This document shows, in pieces, positions 15,341 to 22,313 of a DNA stretch of 36,361 bases (position 1 is the first letter of the stretch; each line of letters starts with the position of its first letter). The position numbers and the translations under genes are program-made. The notes beneath the pieces are model-generated. The model ran no database searches, was not told the DNA's origin, and saw nothing but the letters and a program-made list of their open reading frames with translations. Source of the stretch: a bacterium (GTDB lineage Bacteria > Desulfobacterota > Binatia > HRBIN30 > CADEER01); the NCBI GenBank assembly GCA_030430165.1, contig JAUIGL010000065.1, positions 1 to 36,361 of the forward strand, read 5' to 3'.

Positions 15341-16714
15341 GTGCGAAACCTGCGCGACATTCCATCCGGCACGAGTGAGCTCGACCGCTACGAGGTCGAT
15401 CACCTCTTCCATTCCTGGAGCTTCCAACCGCAGGAGGCGCCGCTGCGCGTCGTCTCGGCGCGGGGAGCGCGCTTCACGACCGAAGAGGGGCGCGAGATGC
15501 TCGACTTCAGCTCCTGCTTCGTCAGCCACAATCTCGGCCACCAGGACCCGCGCGTCGTCGCCGCGGTGTCGCGACAGCTCGACAAACTCGCCTCGTTTGC
15601 GCCGGTGTTTTCGACGCCGCCGCGCGCGCGCCTGGCGCGCCTGCTCGCCGAGGTGACGCCCGGCGACCTGTCGCGCAGCTTCCTCACGCTGGGTGGCGCC
15701 GAGGCCAATGAGGCGGCGTTCAAGATCGCCCACCAGTACACCGGGCGCCGCAAGATCATCACTCACTACCAGACCTACCACGGTGGCACCGCGGCGGCGA
15801 TGACCGCTTCGGGTGGCGACCCGCGCGGCTGGGTTCAGTTCCCCGGCGGCGCCGACTTCATCCGAGTACCGCAGCCCTATCCGTACCGCTGCGTGTTCGG
15901 CACCGACGGCGGCGACGCGTGCGCGGCGCGGCATCTCGAGTACCTCGAACGGGTGATCGAGTGGGAGGGCGGCGGCGAACACGTTGCGGCGATGGTGGTT
16001 GAGCCGATTACAGGTGCGAACGGCATCATCGTTCCGCCTGACGCCTACCTGCCCGGTGTGCGCGAGATCTGCGATCGCCACGGCATTCTTCTGATCGCGG
16101 ACGAGGTGATGACCGGTTTCGGTCGCACCGGGGAGTGGTTTGCCGTCAACCACTGGGACGTCGTGCCCGACATCATGACTCTCGCCAAGGGAATCACCAG
16201 CGCCTACGTGCCGCTCGGGGCGGCGATCGCGCGCAAGCCGATCGGCGACTTCTTCAAGGACCACTTCTTCGGTCACGGCGCGACCTACGCCGGCCACGCG
16301 CTCGGTTGTGCGGCGGCTCTGGAGGTCATCGCCTGCTACGAGGACGACGACCTCATCGCCAACGCGGCGCGCATGGGCGACTACCTGCTCGAGCGGGCGC
16401 GCGAGCTGCAAGAGCGTCATCCGTCGGTCGGGGACGTTCGCGGCAAGGGGTTGTTCGTCGGTATCGAGCTGGTCAAGGACCGAGCGACCAAGGAACCGAT
16501 GGTGCCGATTCGCGGTAAGCTGGCTCCCGGGCCGAACCCGAAGCTGGCGGTCGGCAAGAAGCTGATCGAGCTCGGCATGATCGCCATGGCGGCCAATCCG
16601 GGGACTGTACTGGCGCTGGCGCCGCCGCTGATCGTCGGCAAGGACGAGATCGACGAGGGCATCGAGAAGCTCGACATCGCTCTCGCCGAAGCCGACACCC
16701 ATTGCGCCGACTGA
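15341..16714 (+). CDS. Class III PLP-dependent aminotransferase, possibly for aminobacteriohopanetriol (HpnO-like role)
   Basis: A 457-residue omega-type aminotransferase. The PLP site is visible: YHGGTAAAMTASGG, VVEPITGANGI, the Asp of DEVMTGFGRTG (D254) and the Schiff-base Lys in TLAKGITSAY (K283). The DEVMTGFGRTGEWFA and AKGITSAYVPLG blocks look more like the taurine/beta-alanine:pyruvate group than like the acetylornithine group to which canonical HpnO is related. It lies 76 bases after hpnG in the same direction, so I infer that it could aminate the hopanoid side chain (the HpnO step), but the substrate cannot be read from sequence. GTG 15341 has only a weak ribosome site, and no better in-frame start was seen. 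Confidence 0.8.
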   Translation: MRNLRDIPSGTSELDRYEVDHLFHSWSFQPQEAPLRVVSARGARFTTEEGREMLDFSSCFVSHNLGHQDPRVVAAVSRQLDKLASFAPVFSTPPRARLARLLAEVTPGDLSRSFLTLGGAEANEAAFKIAHQYTGRRKIITHYQTYHGGTAAAMTASGGDPRGWVQFPGGADFIRVPQPYPYRCVFGTDGGDACAARHLEYLERVIEWEGGGEHVAAMVVEPITGANGIIVPPDAYLPGVREICDRHGILLIADEVMTGFGRTGEWFAVNHWDVVPDIMTLAKGITSAYVPLGAAIARKPIGDFFKDHFFGHGATYAGHALGCAAALEVIACYEDDDLIANAARMGDYLLERARELQERHPSVGDVRGKGLFVGIELVKDRATKEPMVPIRGKLAPGPNPKLAVGKKLIELGMIAMAANPGTVLALAPPLIVGKDEIDEGIEKLDIALAEADTHCAD

Positions 16715-16763
16715 TCTACTTTTCGGACAGCTCGAGGCCAAGAGGTCACCTCGAAGAGAAATG

Positions 16764-16919
16764 AAACCACGGATGAACACGGATCGCACGGACAAGAGAA
16801 GGGCCCAAGAAGCATATCCGGAATCATCCCGACCTCATTTTGAGTGACTTTGTGTTGACGGATGCCCATGCCGCTCCTCTCCTAGCGCCACAGTGATCAT
16901 CCGTGTTCATCCGTGGTTT
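16764..16919. repeat. Perfect 21-bp inverted repeat flanking a 114-base spacer
   Basis: 16764-16784 (AAACCACGGATGAACACGG plus AT) and 16899-16919 are exact reverse complements. The ACCACGGATGAACACGGAT motif is a familiar dispersed intergenic sequence in environmental bacterial genomes. The spacer has no convincing ORF. The element lies between the aminotransferase and the GH3 gene, so the GH3 promoter must lie in or after it. Confidence 0.8.
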
Positions 16920-16944
16920 TCTTTTTTTCTTTGGGGGTAACTCC

Positions 16945-19044
16945 ATGCACGATTCTAGCAACGACAGCCGAGCCAGGCGCGCCGTTCTCCCGCGATGTTT
17001 GGCCGTCCTTCTTCTGCTGGTCGTCGCGTGTGGTGACGACGACGATTCTGCGGCCGGGCCGACGCCGGACGAGCGAGCCCGCGAGGTGGTCGCGTCGATG
17101 ACGCTCGAGCAGAAGATCGCCCAGACGCACGGCGATGCACCGCCAGAGGACTTCCGGCTGGTCATCGGGATCCCCGAGCTCGGAATCCCGGACCTGACGG
17201 TGACCAACGGCCCGGCCGGTGTCGGACCTGGGCCGGAGGTCTTGAGCAACGTTCCGGCGACGGCGCTTCCCTCGCCACTGCTGCTCGCCTCGACCTTCAG
17301 CCCCGAGATGGCGTCCCGCTACGGCGACATCCAGGGTTCGGAGATGCGGGCGATCGGCCGCAACTTGTTGGAAGCTCCCGACGTCGACATTGCGCGGGTA
17401 CCGATCAACGGCCGTACCTTCGAAGCGTACGGCGAGGATCCGCATCTGGTGTCGCGTCTCGGTGTCGCCAACATCGAGGCGATCCAGTCGCACGACATTG
17501 TCGCCATGGTGAAGCACTACGCCGCCAACAATCAGGAAGAGCAGCGCGCCTCGATCGACGTGCAAATCAGCGAGCGGGCGTTGCGCGAGATCCATCTGAC
17601 GCCGTTCGAAGCGGCGGTGCGCGAGGCCGAGGTCGCCTCGGTGATGTGCTCGTACAACTCGGTCGGCGGCGCCTTCAGTTGCGAGAACCCGCGTCTGCTC
17701 ACCGAGATCCTCAAGCGGGAGTGGGGCTTTCGCGGCTTCGTCCAGTCGGATTTCTTTGCGATGAAGAGCACCGTCGCCTCGGCCAACGCGGGTACCGACC
17801 TGGAGATGCCGGGGCCGCGCTACTTCGGAGAGGATCTGCTCGAAGCGGTGCGCGCCGGCGAGGTTTCCGAGGATCGTATCGACGACATGCTGGTGCGTCG
17901 TTTTCGCGAGATGATTCGCTTCGGCCTGTTCGACCGCGCGCCGGAGGTCACACCGATTCCGGCGGAGGAGAACGCCGTCGTCGCTCGCGAGATCGGTTTC
18001 GCCGGTTCGGTCTTGCTGCGCAATCAGAACGGCATCCTGCCGCTCGACGATTCGCTGCCGATGCGACTGGCGGTTCTCGGGCCGTGGGCCGACCAGGTCG
18101 CCTCGGGCGGCGGCGGCAGCTCGATGGTGAATCCGATCCGCGCCATCAGTCCGCTGGCGGCGCTACGCGAGCGCCTCGACGGTAGCGCGGTCGAGATCGT
18201 CGACGGGACCGGACTCGATGCCGTCGAGTCGGCGCGCGTCGCGGCGCAGGCGGACGTCGCTCTGGTTGTCGTCGGCAGCTTCGAAACCGAAGGCGCCGAT
18301 CGGACCACGCTCTCGCTGCCCGACGACCAGGACGCCTTGGTCGCGGCGATCGCTAGGGCCAACCCGCGCACGCTGGTCGTGGTGCACGCCGGCTCGCCGG
18401 TTCTGATGCCGTGGGTCGACGACGTCGCCGCGGTGATCGAGGGCTGGTATCCGGGCGGTGAGGACGGCTACATCACCGCCGCGCTGTTGTTCGGCGACGC
18501 CAACCCATCAGGCAAGCTGCCGATCACTTTCCCCGCCTCCGAGGACCAGGGGCCTGCAAAGACGCCGGCGCAGTACCCTGGCGTCGACGGCCGCGTGTTC
18601 TACGACGAGGGTCTGTTGGTCGGCTATCGCTGGTACGACGCGAGCGGCGAGGTCCCGTTGTTTCCGTTTGGTTACGGCCTTTCGTACACGACCTTTGAGA
18701 TCGGCTCTCTGTCCCTGTCCCGCGACCGCATCGTTGCCGGCGACGAGCTCGCGGTGGAGGTGACGGTCGAGAACACCGGCAGCCGACGCGGCGCCGAGGT
18801 CGTGCAGGTCTACGTCGCTTTCCCGCCGGAAGCCGGCGAGCCGCCAAAGCAGCTGAAGGCCTTCGAGCGCGTCGACCTCGCCGCCGGCGAGTCGCGCCGT
18901 GTGCGCATGGAGCTGGACGATCGCGCTTTGGCAATCTGGGACGACGACTCGGCGGGATGGCTCGTCGTCCCCGGGACCTACGAGATTCTCGTCGGCAATT
19001 CGTCGGTCGACACGCCGCTCACCACCACGCTGCGCGTCGAGTGA
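16945..19044 (+). CDS. Lipoprotein glycoside hydrolase family 3 (beta-glucosidase-like)
   Basis: A 699-residue exported enzyme predicted to release terminal beta-linked sugars. A lipoprotein signal peptide ends in LLLVVAC (C29), followed by GDDDDS. The GH3 N-terminal barrel has DVDIARVPINGRTFEAYGEDPHL, VAMVKHYAANNQE and VMCSYNSVGG, with the nucleophile Asp predicted at D269 in GFVQSDFFAM. The C-terminal alpha/beta sandwich (VLRNQNGILPL, VVVGSFETEGADR, GGEDGYITAALLFGDANPSGKLP) and an FnIII-like end domain (VTVENTGSRRGAEVVQVYV) complete a standard architecture. ATG 16945 is chosen over an open frame from 16903 because the latter begins inside the inverted repeat, and GGGGGTAA lies just upstream. 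A link to hopanoids is not supported by the sequence. Confidence 0.88.
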   Translation: MHDSSNDSRARRAVLPRCLAVLLLLVVACGDDDDSAAGPTPDERAREVVASMTLEQKIAQTHGDAPPEDFRLVIGIPELGIPDLTVTNGPAGVGPGPEVLSNVPATALPSPLLLASTFSPEMASRYGDIQGSEMRAIGRNLLEAPDVDIARVPINGRTFEAYGEDPHLVSRLGVANIEAIQSHDIVAMVKHYAANNQEEQRASIDVQISERALREIHLTPFEAAVREAEVASVMCSYNSVGGAFSCENPRLLTEILKREWGFRGFVQSDFFAMKSTVASANAGTDLEMPGPRYFGEDLLEAVRAGEVSEDRIDDMLVRRFREMIRFGLFDRAPEVTPIPAEENAVVAREIGFAGSVLLRNQNGILPLDDSLPMRLAVLGPWADQVASGGGGSSMVNPIRAISPLAALRERLDGSAVEIVDGTGLDAVESARVAAQADVALVVVGSFETEGADRTTLSLPDDQDALVAAIARANPRTLVVVHAGSPVLMPWVDDVAAVIEGWYPGGEDGYITAALLFGDANPSGKLPITFPASEDQGPAKTPAQYPGVDGRVFYDEGLLVGYRWYDASGEVPLFPFGYGLSYTTFEIGSLSLSRDRIVAGDELAVEVTVENTGSRRGAEVVQVYVAFPPEAGEPPKQLKAFERVDLAAGESRRVRMELDDRALAIWDDDSAGWLVVPGTYEILVGNSSVDTPLTTTLRVE

Positions 19045-19057
19045 AGAGCGGCGCCGC

Positions 19058-19303
19058 TCAGGCGATGAGCCGCACGGCGATGTACGGCACCAGGTTGAAG
19101 ACGAAGATGGCGATCTTGTACTGCGCCAGCCATCGGAAGTAGGCGCGCGCCAGATCCCTCTCGTCGAGGCCGAACATTGCGCTGTGCAGCGGCGCGATCA
19201 TGCCGCGCATGGTGACCAGGGAGACTGATCCGAAGACCAGCATCGACATGTTGATGACGGTGCACCAGCCGAGGAACGCTTGGACCGAATCGAGTGAGCT
19301 CAT
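19058..19303 (-). CDS. Small DUF6868-type membrane protein
   Basis: An 81-residue protein with two hydrophobic helices: FLGWCTVINMSMLVFGSVSLV near the N-terminus, and YKIAIFVFNLVPYIAVRLIA at the C-terminus. Between them is a short charged loop with the motif HSAMFGLDERDLARAYFRW. The FGWCTVIN...N-L-V-P-Y layout matches the DUF6868 family of short inner-membrane proteins of unknown function. The start at 19303 is fixed by AGGAGGTGCGA directly before ATG on the minus strand. The gene converges on the GH3 gene, and a self-complementary GAGCGGCGCCGCTC (19046-19059) lies across the two stops. Confidence 0.75.
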   Translation of the reverse strand: MSSLDSVQAFLGWCTVINMSMLVFGSVSLVTMRGMIAPLHSAMFGLDERDLARAYFRWLAQYKIAIFVFNLVPYIAVRLIA

Positions 19304-19324
19304 TCGCACCTCCTTAGACGGCAA

Positions 19325-19339
19325 TCGTATCTTACGATG
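19325..19339. promoter_or_regulatory. Short palindrome upstream of the DUF6868-type gene
   Basis: ATCGTA-TCT-TACGAT is a perfect 6-bp inverted repeat with a 3-base centre, 22 bases upstream of the minus-strand start at 19303. Its size and position suit a dimeric regulator site, but no partner is known. Confidence 0.3.
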
Positions 19340-19371
19340 GTTGGCCAGCGCGAGCGCGTGACGGTTGCCGG

Positions 19372-19663
19372 TAGTGGGTCAGTTTGGACCTCCGGAACTT
19401 AAACTGAGCCTCGCTTCCTCCTACGCTCCGTGAGCTTCGGAGGACAGGACGCTCGGTCATCCGAGGGTCCCTCACCCGGCCTGCGGCCGACCTCTCCCAC
19501 AGGGAGAGGCAACTGAATTCGCTTCTCCCTGTGGGAGAAGGACAGGATGAGGGTCCCTCGAATGGGGGCGAAGACCCACCAATGTATCTTCCGAGCGTTC
19601 CAAACGTCCCGATCGCGGTCGAAACGCTTTGGACGCTCCCCCAGTTTCAAACTGACCCACTAC
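19372..19663. repeat. MITE-like element with 16-bp perfect terminal inverted repeats
   Basis: GTAGTGGGTCAGTTTG at 19372-19387 is the exact reverse complement of 19648-19663. The 292-bp element contains no convincing gene, has a strong internal inverted repeat (19493-19538), and fills most of the 446-base gap between the DUF6868-type gene and the acyltransferase. Its end matches the end of the segment at 2050-2284 at 13 of 16 bases. Bases 19664-19749 show nothing else I can name. Confidence 0.65.
19493..19538. repeat. Internal 15-bp inverted repeat of the MITE-like element
   Basis: TCTCCCACAGGGAGA (19493-19507) and TCTCCCTGTGGGAGA (19524-19538) are exact reverse complements around 16 bases. 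Flanking CGAGGGTCCCTCACCC-type blocks near 19461 and 19562 add an imperfect outer repeat. This CTCTCCCACAGGGAGAGG palindrome type is widely dispersed in bacterial genomes. Confidence 0.7.
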
Positions 19664-19749
19664 TCGGTTGGCGCCTGGCTTGCCTAAGTGCGGCCATCCG
19701 TGTTGATCGATGGGGCGGCGCCTTTGCGCGCGACCCCCGACCACCGACG

Positions 19750-21789
19750 ATGAAACCCGAGACCGACACGAAACGTCCCGCGCCAGGGGCAGATATCGGC
19801 ACACCGGCACGCGTGTCGGGGCGAGCGCCGCGGCTTGCCTTCGAGCCGGCGCTCGAGGGGCTGCGCGGCTTCGCCCTGCTGGGGATGCTGTGTTTCCATT
19901 CGCAGTTCTGGTGGGCGGCCGGCGGCTTTCTGCCGATCGCGACGTTCTTCACCCTGTCCGGGTATCTCATCACGTCTCTGTTTCTCGTCGAATGGGCGGG
20001 CAGTGGAACCCTCGATCTGGGCAATTTCTGGATGCGCCGGTTCCGCCGCCTGATGCCGGCCTCTCTGCTGACGCTCGCGGCGATGTCGTTGTTCGCGCTC
20101 CTGCTGGCGACCCCGGACCAGCTGCAGCGGATTCGGTCGGATGTTCTCTGGGCGCTGTTCTACGCCGCGAACTGGCATTTCATCTGGACCGATGCCGCCT
20201 ACCAGGAGCTGTTCGTCGCCCCTTCACCGGTGCACCACTTCTGGTCGCTGGCGATCGAGGAGCAGTTCTACCTGGTATTTCCCCTGGTCGCATTCGTGGG
20301 CTTGCGGCTCGGTGGCGGCTCACGCAGGGTCCTGGCGATCGTGCTGGCATCGCTCGCGGTCGCTTCAGTGGTCGTTTCGGTATGTTTGATCCAGGGCGGA
20401 GCCGGGATCGATCGGGTCTACTACGGATCGGACAGCAGAGCCGCCGAGCTTCTGCTGGGTGGCGTGCTGGCGACCGTACTGCAGGGGCGCGCTCCCTTGC
20501 GCGGGGTTGCCCGTTCCCTGTTCGCAGCTCTCGGGCTCGCGGCGATGCTTGGGATGTTGTACCTCTGGCACAGCGTGGAACTCGCTGAACGTTGGCTCTA
20601 TACGGGTGGCTTCGCCGCCTATTCTCTGCTGTCGATCCTGGTGATCGTCGCCGCCGTGCAACCGTCTGGCTTGGTGCGCAGCGTGCTCGCCGCAGCTCCG
20701 ATGCGCTGGATCGGCAGGGTTTCCTACGCGGCCTACCTGTTTCACTGGCCGGTCTTCTTGTGGTTGTCGGCCGACCGTACCGGACTCGGCGCGGCGCCGC
20801 TCTTTGCACTGCGAGTCGTCGTCACCTTCGCCCTCGCCGAGCTGTCGTATCGTTTCCTCGAAGCGCCGATCCGCAGCGGGCGGCTGTTCACCGGCTGGCG
20901 TCCCCTGTTGGTGACGCCGGCGGCGTTTCTGGCGGTTGCGGTTGGCATCGTCGCGGCGACCGGCGCTTCGGCGACGCCGCGCGACGCCGACAACCCCGAC
21001 GTGCGCGAGGTGGTCGCGCTGCTCGATGCCTACGAAGCCAATCCGGTCGACATGGACGAGGCGCCGGGGCTGGGCAAGGACCAGCCGCGAGTGGCGACCT
21101 TCGGCGACTCGACCGCGACCTTCCTCGGGATCGGGCTCAGCGTCTGGCTGCACAAGCAGGACCGCGGACGACTGCGGCGCGGCGTCGCCGAGCCCGGCTG
21201 CGGCCTTCTGCGCGAGGGCAAGTACCGAACCAAGAAGACGGTGATCGAGCGCCCCAACCGCTGCAAAGACCGCGAGTCCGCCTGGAGCGCGGAGATCGAG
21301 GCGGGCCGCCCCGACATCGCCGTCGTGCTGATCGGCCCGTGGGACGTATGCGACCGGCTTCTGCCGGGCGACGACACCTGGCGGGCTCCGGGCGATCCCG
21401 TGATCGATGCGCAGCTGCGCGCGGAGATGCTCAACGCGGTCGACATTCTCTCGGCCGACGGCGCCCTGGTGGTTTGGCTGACCCATCCCCGGATCGAAGC
21501 GCGTGACCGCGGCGTCGTGCCTGAGACCCCGTACCCGGAATCGGATCCGGCGCGCATGCGGCGCTTCAACGAGTTGATCAAGAGCCTCGAGCAGGAGCGT
21601 CCAGGCAAGGTCCGCGTCGTCGACTTCGCGGGATACCTGCGCGGCCTGCCGGGCGGTGAGCTCGACCGCGCGTATCGGCCCGACGGAACCCATCTCAAGA
21701 TCCCGACCAGCATCAAGCTGGCCTATGAGTGGCTGGGCGAGGAGATCCTCCGCGTCTACCGGGAGGCATCTGCTGCTGCTGCCGATTGA
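19750..21789 (+). CDS. Membrane acyltransferase, OafA/YrhL type, with C-terminal SGNH domain
   Basis: A 679-residue integral membrane protein predicted to transfer acyl (often acetyl) groups to surface polysaccharide or lipid. Residues ~33-375 are an acyltransferase-3 domain with about ten membrane helices: ALEGLRGFALLGMLCFHSQFWW, the MRRFRRLMPA motif, WSLAIEEQFYLVFP and SYAAYLFHWPVFLW. The C-terminal third is periplasmic and SGNH-like: VATFGDSTATFLGIGLS with the catalytic-type Ser, VVLIGPWDVC, and the DGTHLK block with the Asp/His pair. ATG 19750 opens a conserved-looking start after a short polar N-terminus; earlier in-frame codons lie in repeat DNA. The neighbours do not reveal the acceptor. 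Confidence 0.88.
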   Translation: MKPETDTKRPAPGADIGTPARVSGRAPRLAFEPALEGLRGFALLGMLCFHSQFWWAAGGFLPIATFFTLSGYLITSLFLVEWAGSGTLDLGNFWMRRFRRLMPASLLTLAAMSLFALLLATPDQLQRIRSDVLWALFYAANWHFIWTDAAYQELFVAPSPVHHFWSLAIEEQFYLVFPLVAFVGLRLGGGSRRVLAIVLASLAVASVVVSVCLIQGGAGIDRVYYGSDSRAAELLLGGVLATVLQGRAPLRGVARSLFAALGLAAMLGMLYLWHSVELAERWLYTGGFAAYSLLSILVIVAAVQPSGLVRSVLAAAPMRWIGRVSYAAYLFHWPVFLWLSADRTGLGAAPLFALRVVVTFALAELSYRFLEAPIRSGRLFTGWRPLLVTPAAFLAVAVGIVAATGASATPRDADNPDVREVVALLDAYEANPVDMDEAPGLGKDQPRVATFGDSTATFLGIGLSVWLHKQDRGRLRRGVAEPGCGLLREGKYRTKKTVIERPNRCKDRESAWSAEIEAGRPDIAVVLIGPWDVCDRLLPGDDTWRAPGDPVIDAQLRAEMLNAVDILSADGALVVWLTHPRIEARDRGVVPETPYPESDPARMRRFNELIKSLEQERPGKVRVVDFAGYLRGLPGGELDRAYRPDGTHLKIPTSIKLAYEWLGEEILRVYREASAAAAD

Positions 21790-21845
21790 CTGCTTGCTCT
21801 CGAGTCATCGTTGACAACCCGGTGCCGGCTCGGGGAGAGTCGTGC

Positions 21846-21977
21846 ATGACCGTATTGAGACGGATTGCTGTCTCTTTTTCTCTTCTCGTGTCGTACGCCC
21901 CGGTCGCTCTGGCCTGCCCCGGCGATTGCGATGTCGACGGCCAGACAGGAGCGGGGCCGGGCGGCATCTGCGAGTGA
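21846..21977 (+). pseudogene. Remnant of a secreted dockerin-type protein (signal peptide plus first Ca loop only)
   Basis: The 43-codon ORF encodes a good signal peptide (MTVLRRIAVSFSLLVSYAPV, then ALA) followed by CPGDCDVDG, the usual opening of the dockerin-like CPGDCDGDG loop in this genome style, and then stops at TGA 21975. A complete dockerin would need ~50 more residues. ATG 21846 has GGGGAGAG upstream. I read it as a truncated gene, though a short secreted peptide cannot be excluded. The 275 bases from 21790 to 22064 hold nothing else. Confidence 0.5.
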
Positions 21978-22064
21978 AGGGCCGGGTTGTGGCTCGGCCT
22001 GCATCGGCGGTGGCGTAGCCGCCTCGGTTTGCCTGGACAGTGGCGGATCGCTAGTGGAGCACGG

Positions 22065-22313
22065 ATGGCGGGCCCGCGACCTTCCGATGAGCCGGTGCGT
22101 CCCGAGTCAAAGCGCGAGATCTGGCTGAGCGCGCTAGGAAGCCTTGGCAGTGCGTCACTGCGCGAGGTTCGCGAGGCGGTCGATCGGGCGGTCGATGGAT
22201 CGCGCGCGGCTGGTGGAAGGGAGTTGGGTGCACGACTGCTGCTCCTGTCGGGTGACATGATCGGCGCCCGGCGGGTGCTGGACGGTGCGGGGGGGGGCTG
22301 CCAGGAGCCTTGA
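22065..22313 (+). pseudogene. N-terminal fragment of the TPR-like gene, split by a G-tract frameshift
   Basis: The frame from ATG 22065 reads MAGPRPSDEPVRPESKREIW, then helix-forming sequence (REVREAVDRAVDGS, ELGARLLLLSGDMIGARRVL) and enters a run of nine G (22289-22297), after which it stops at TGA 22311. With ten G the frame would pass straight into the downstream ORF as LDGAGGGLPGALISGALGDA. The two parts are therefore most likely one gene. Confidence 0.65.

Noticed and set aside
16903..16944. Earlier start for the GH3 gene
   Set aside because: These codons lie in the arm of the inverted repeat and precede a good ribosome site and lipoprotein signal at 16945.
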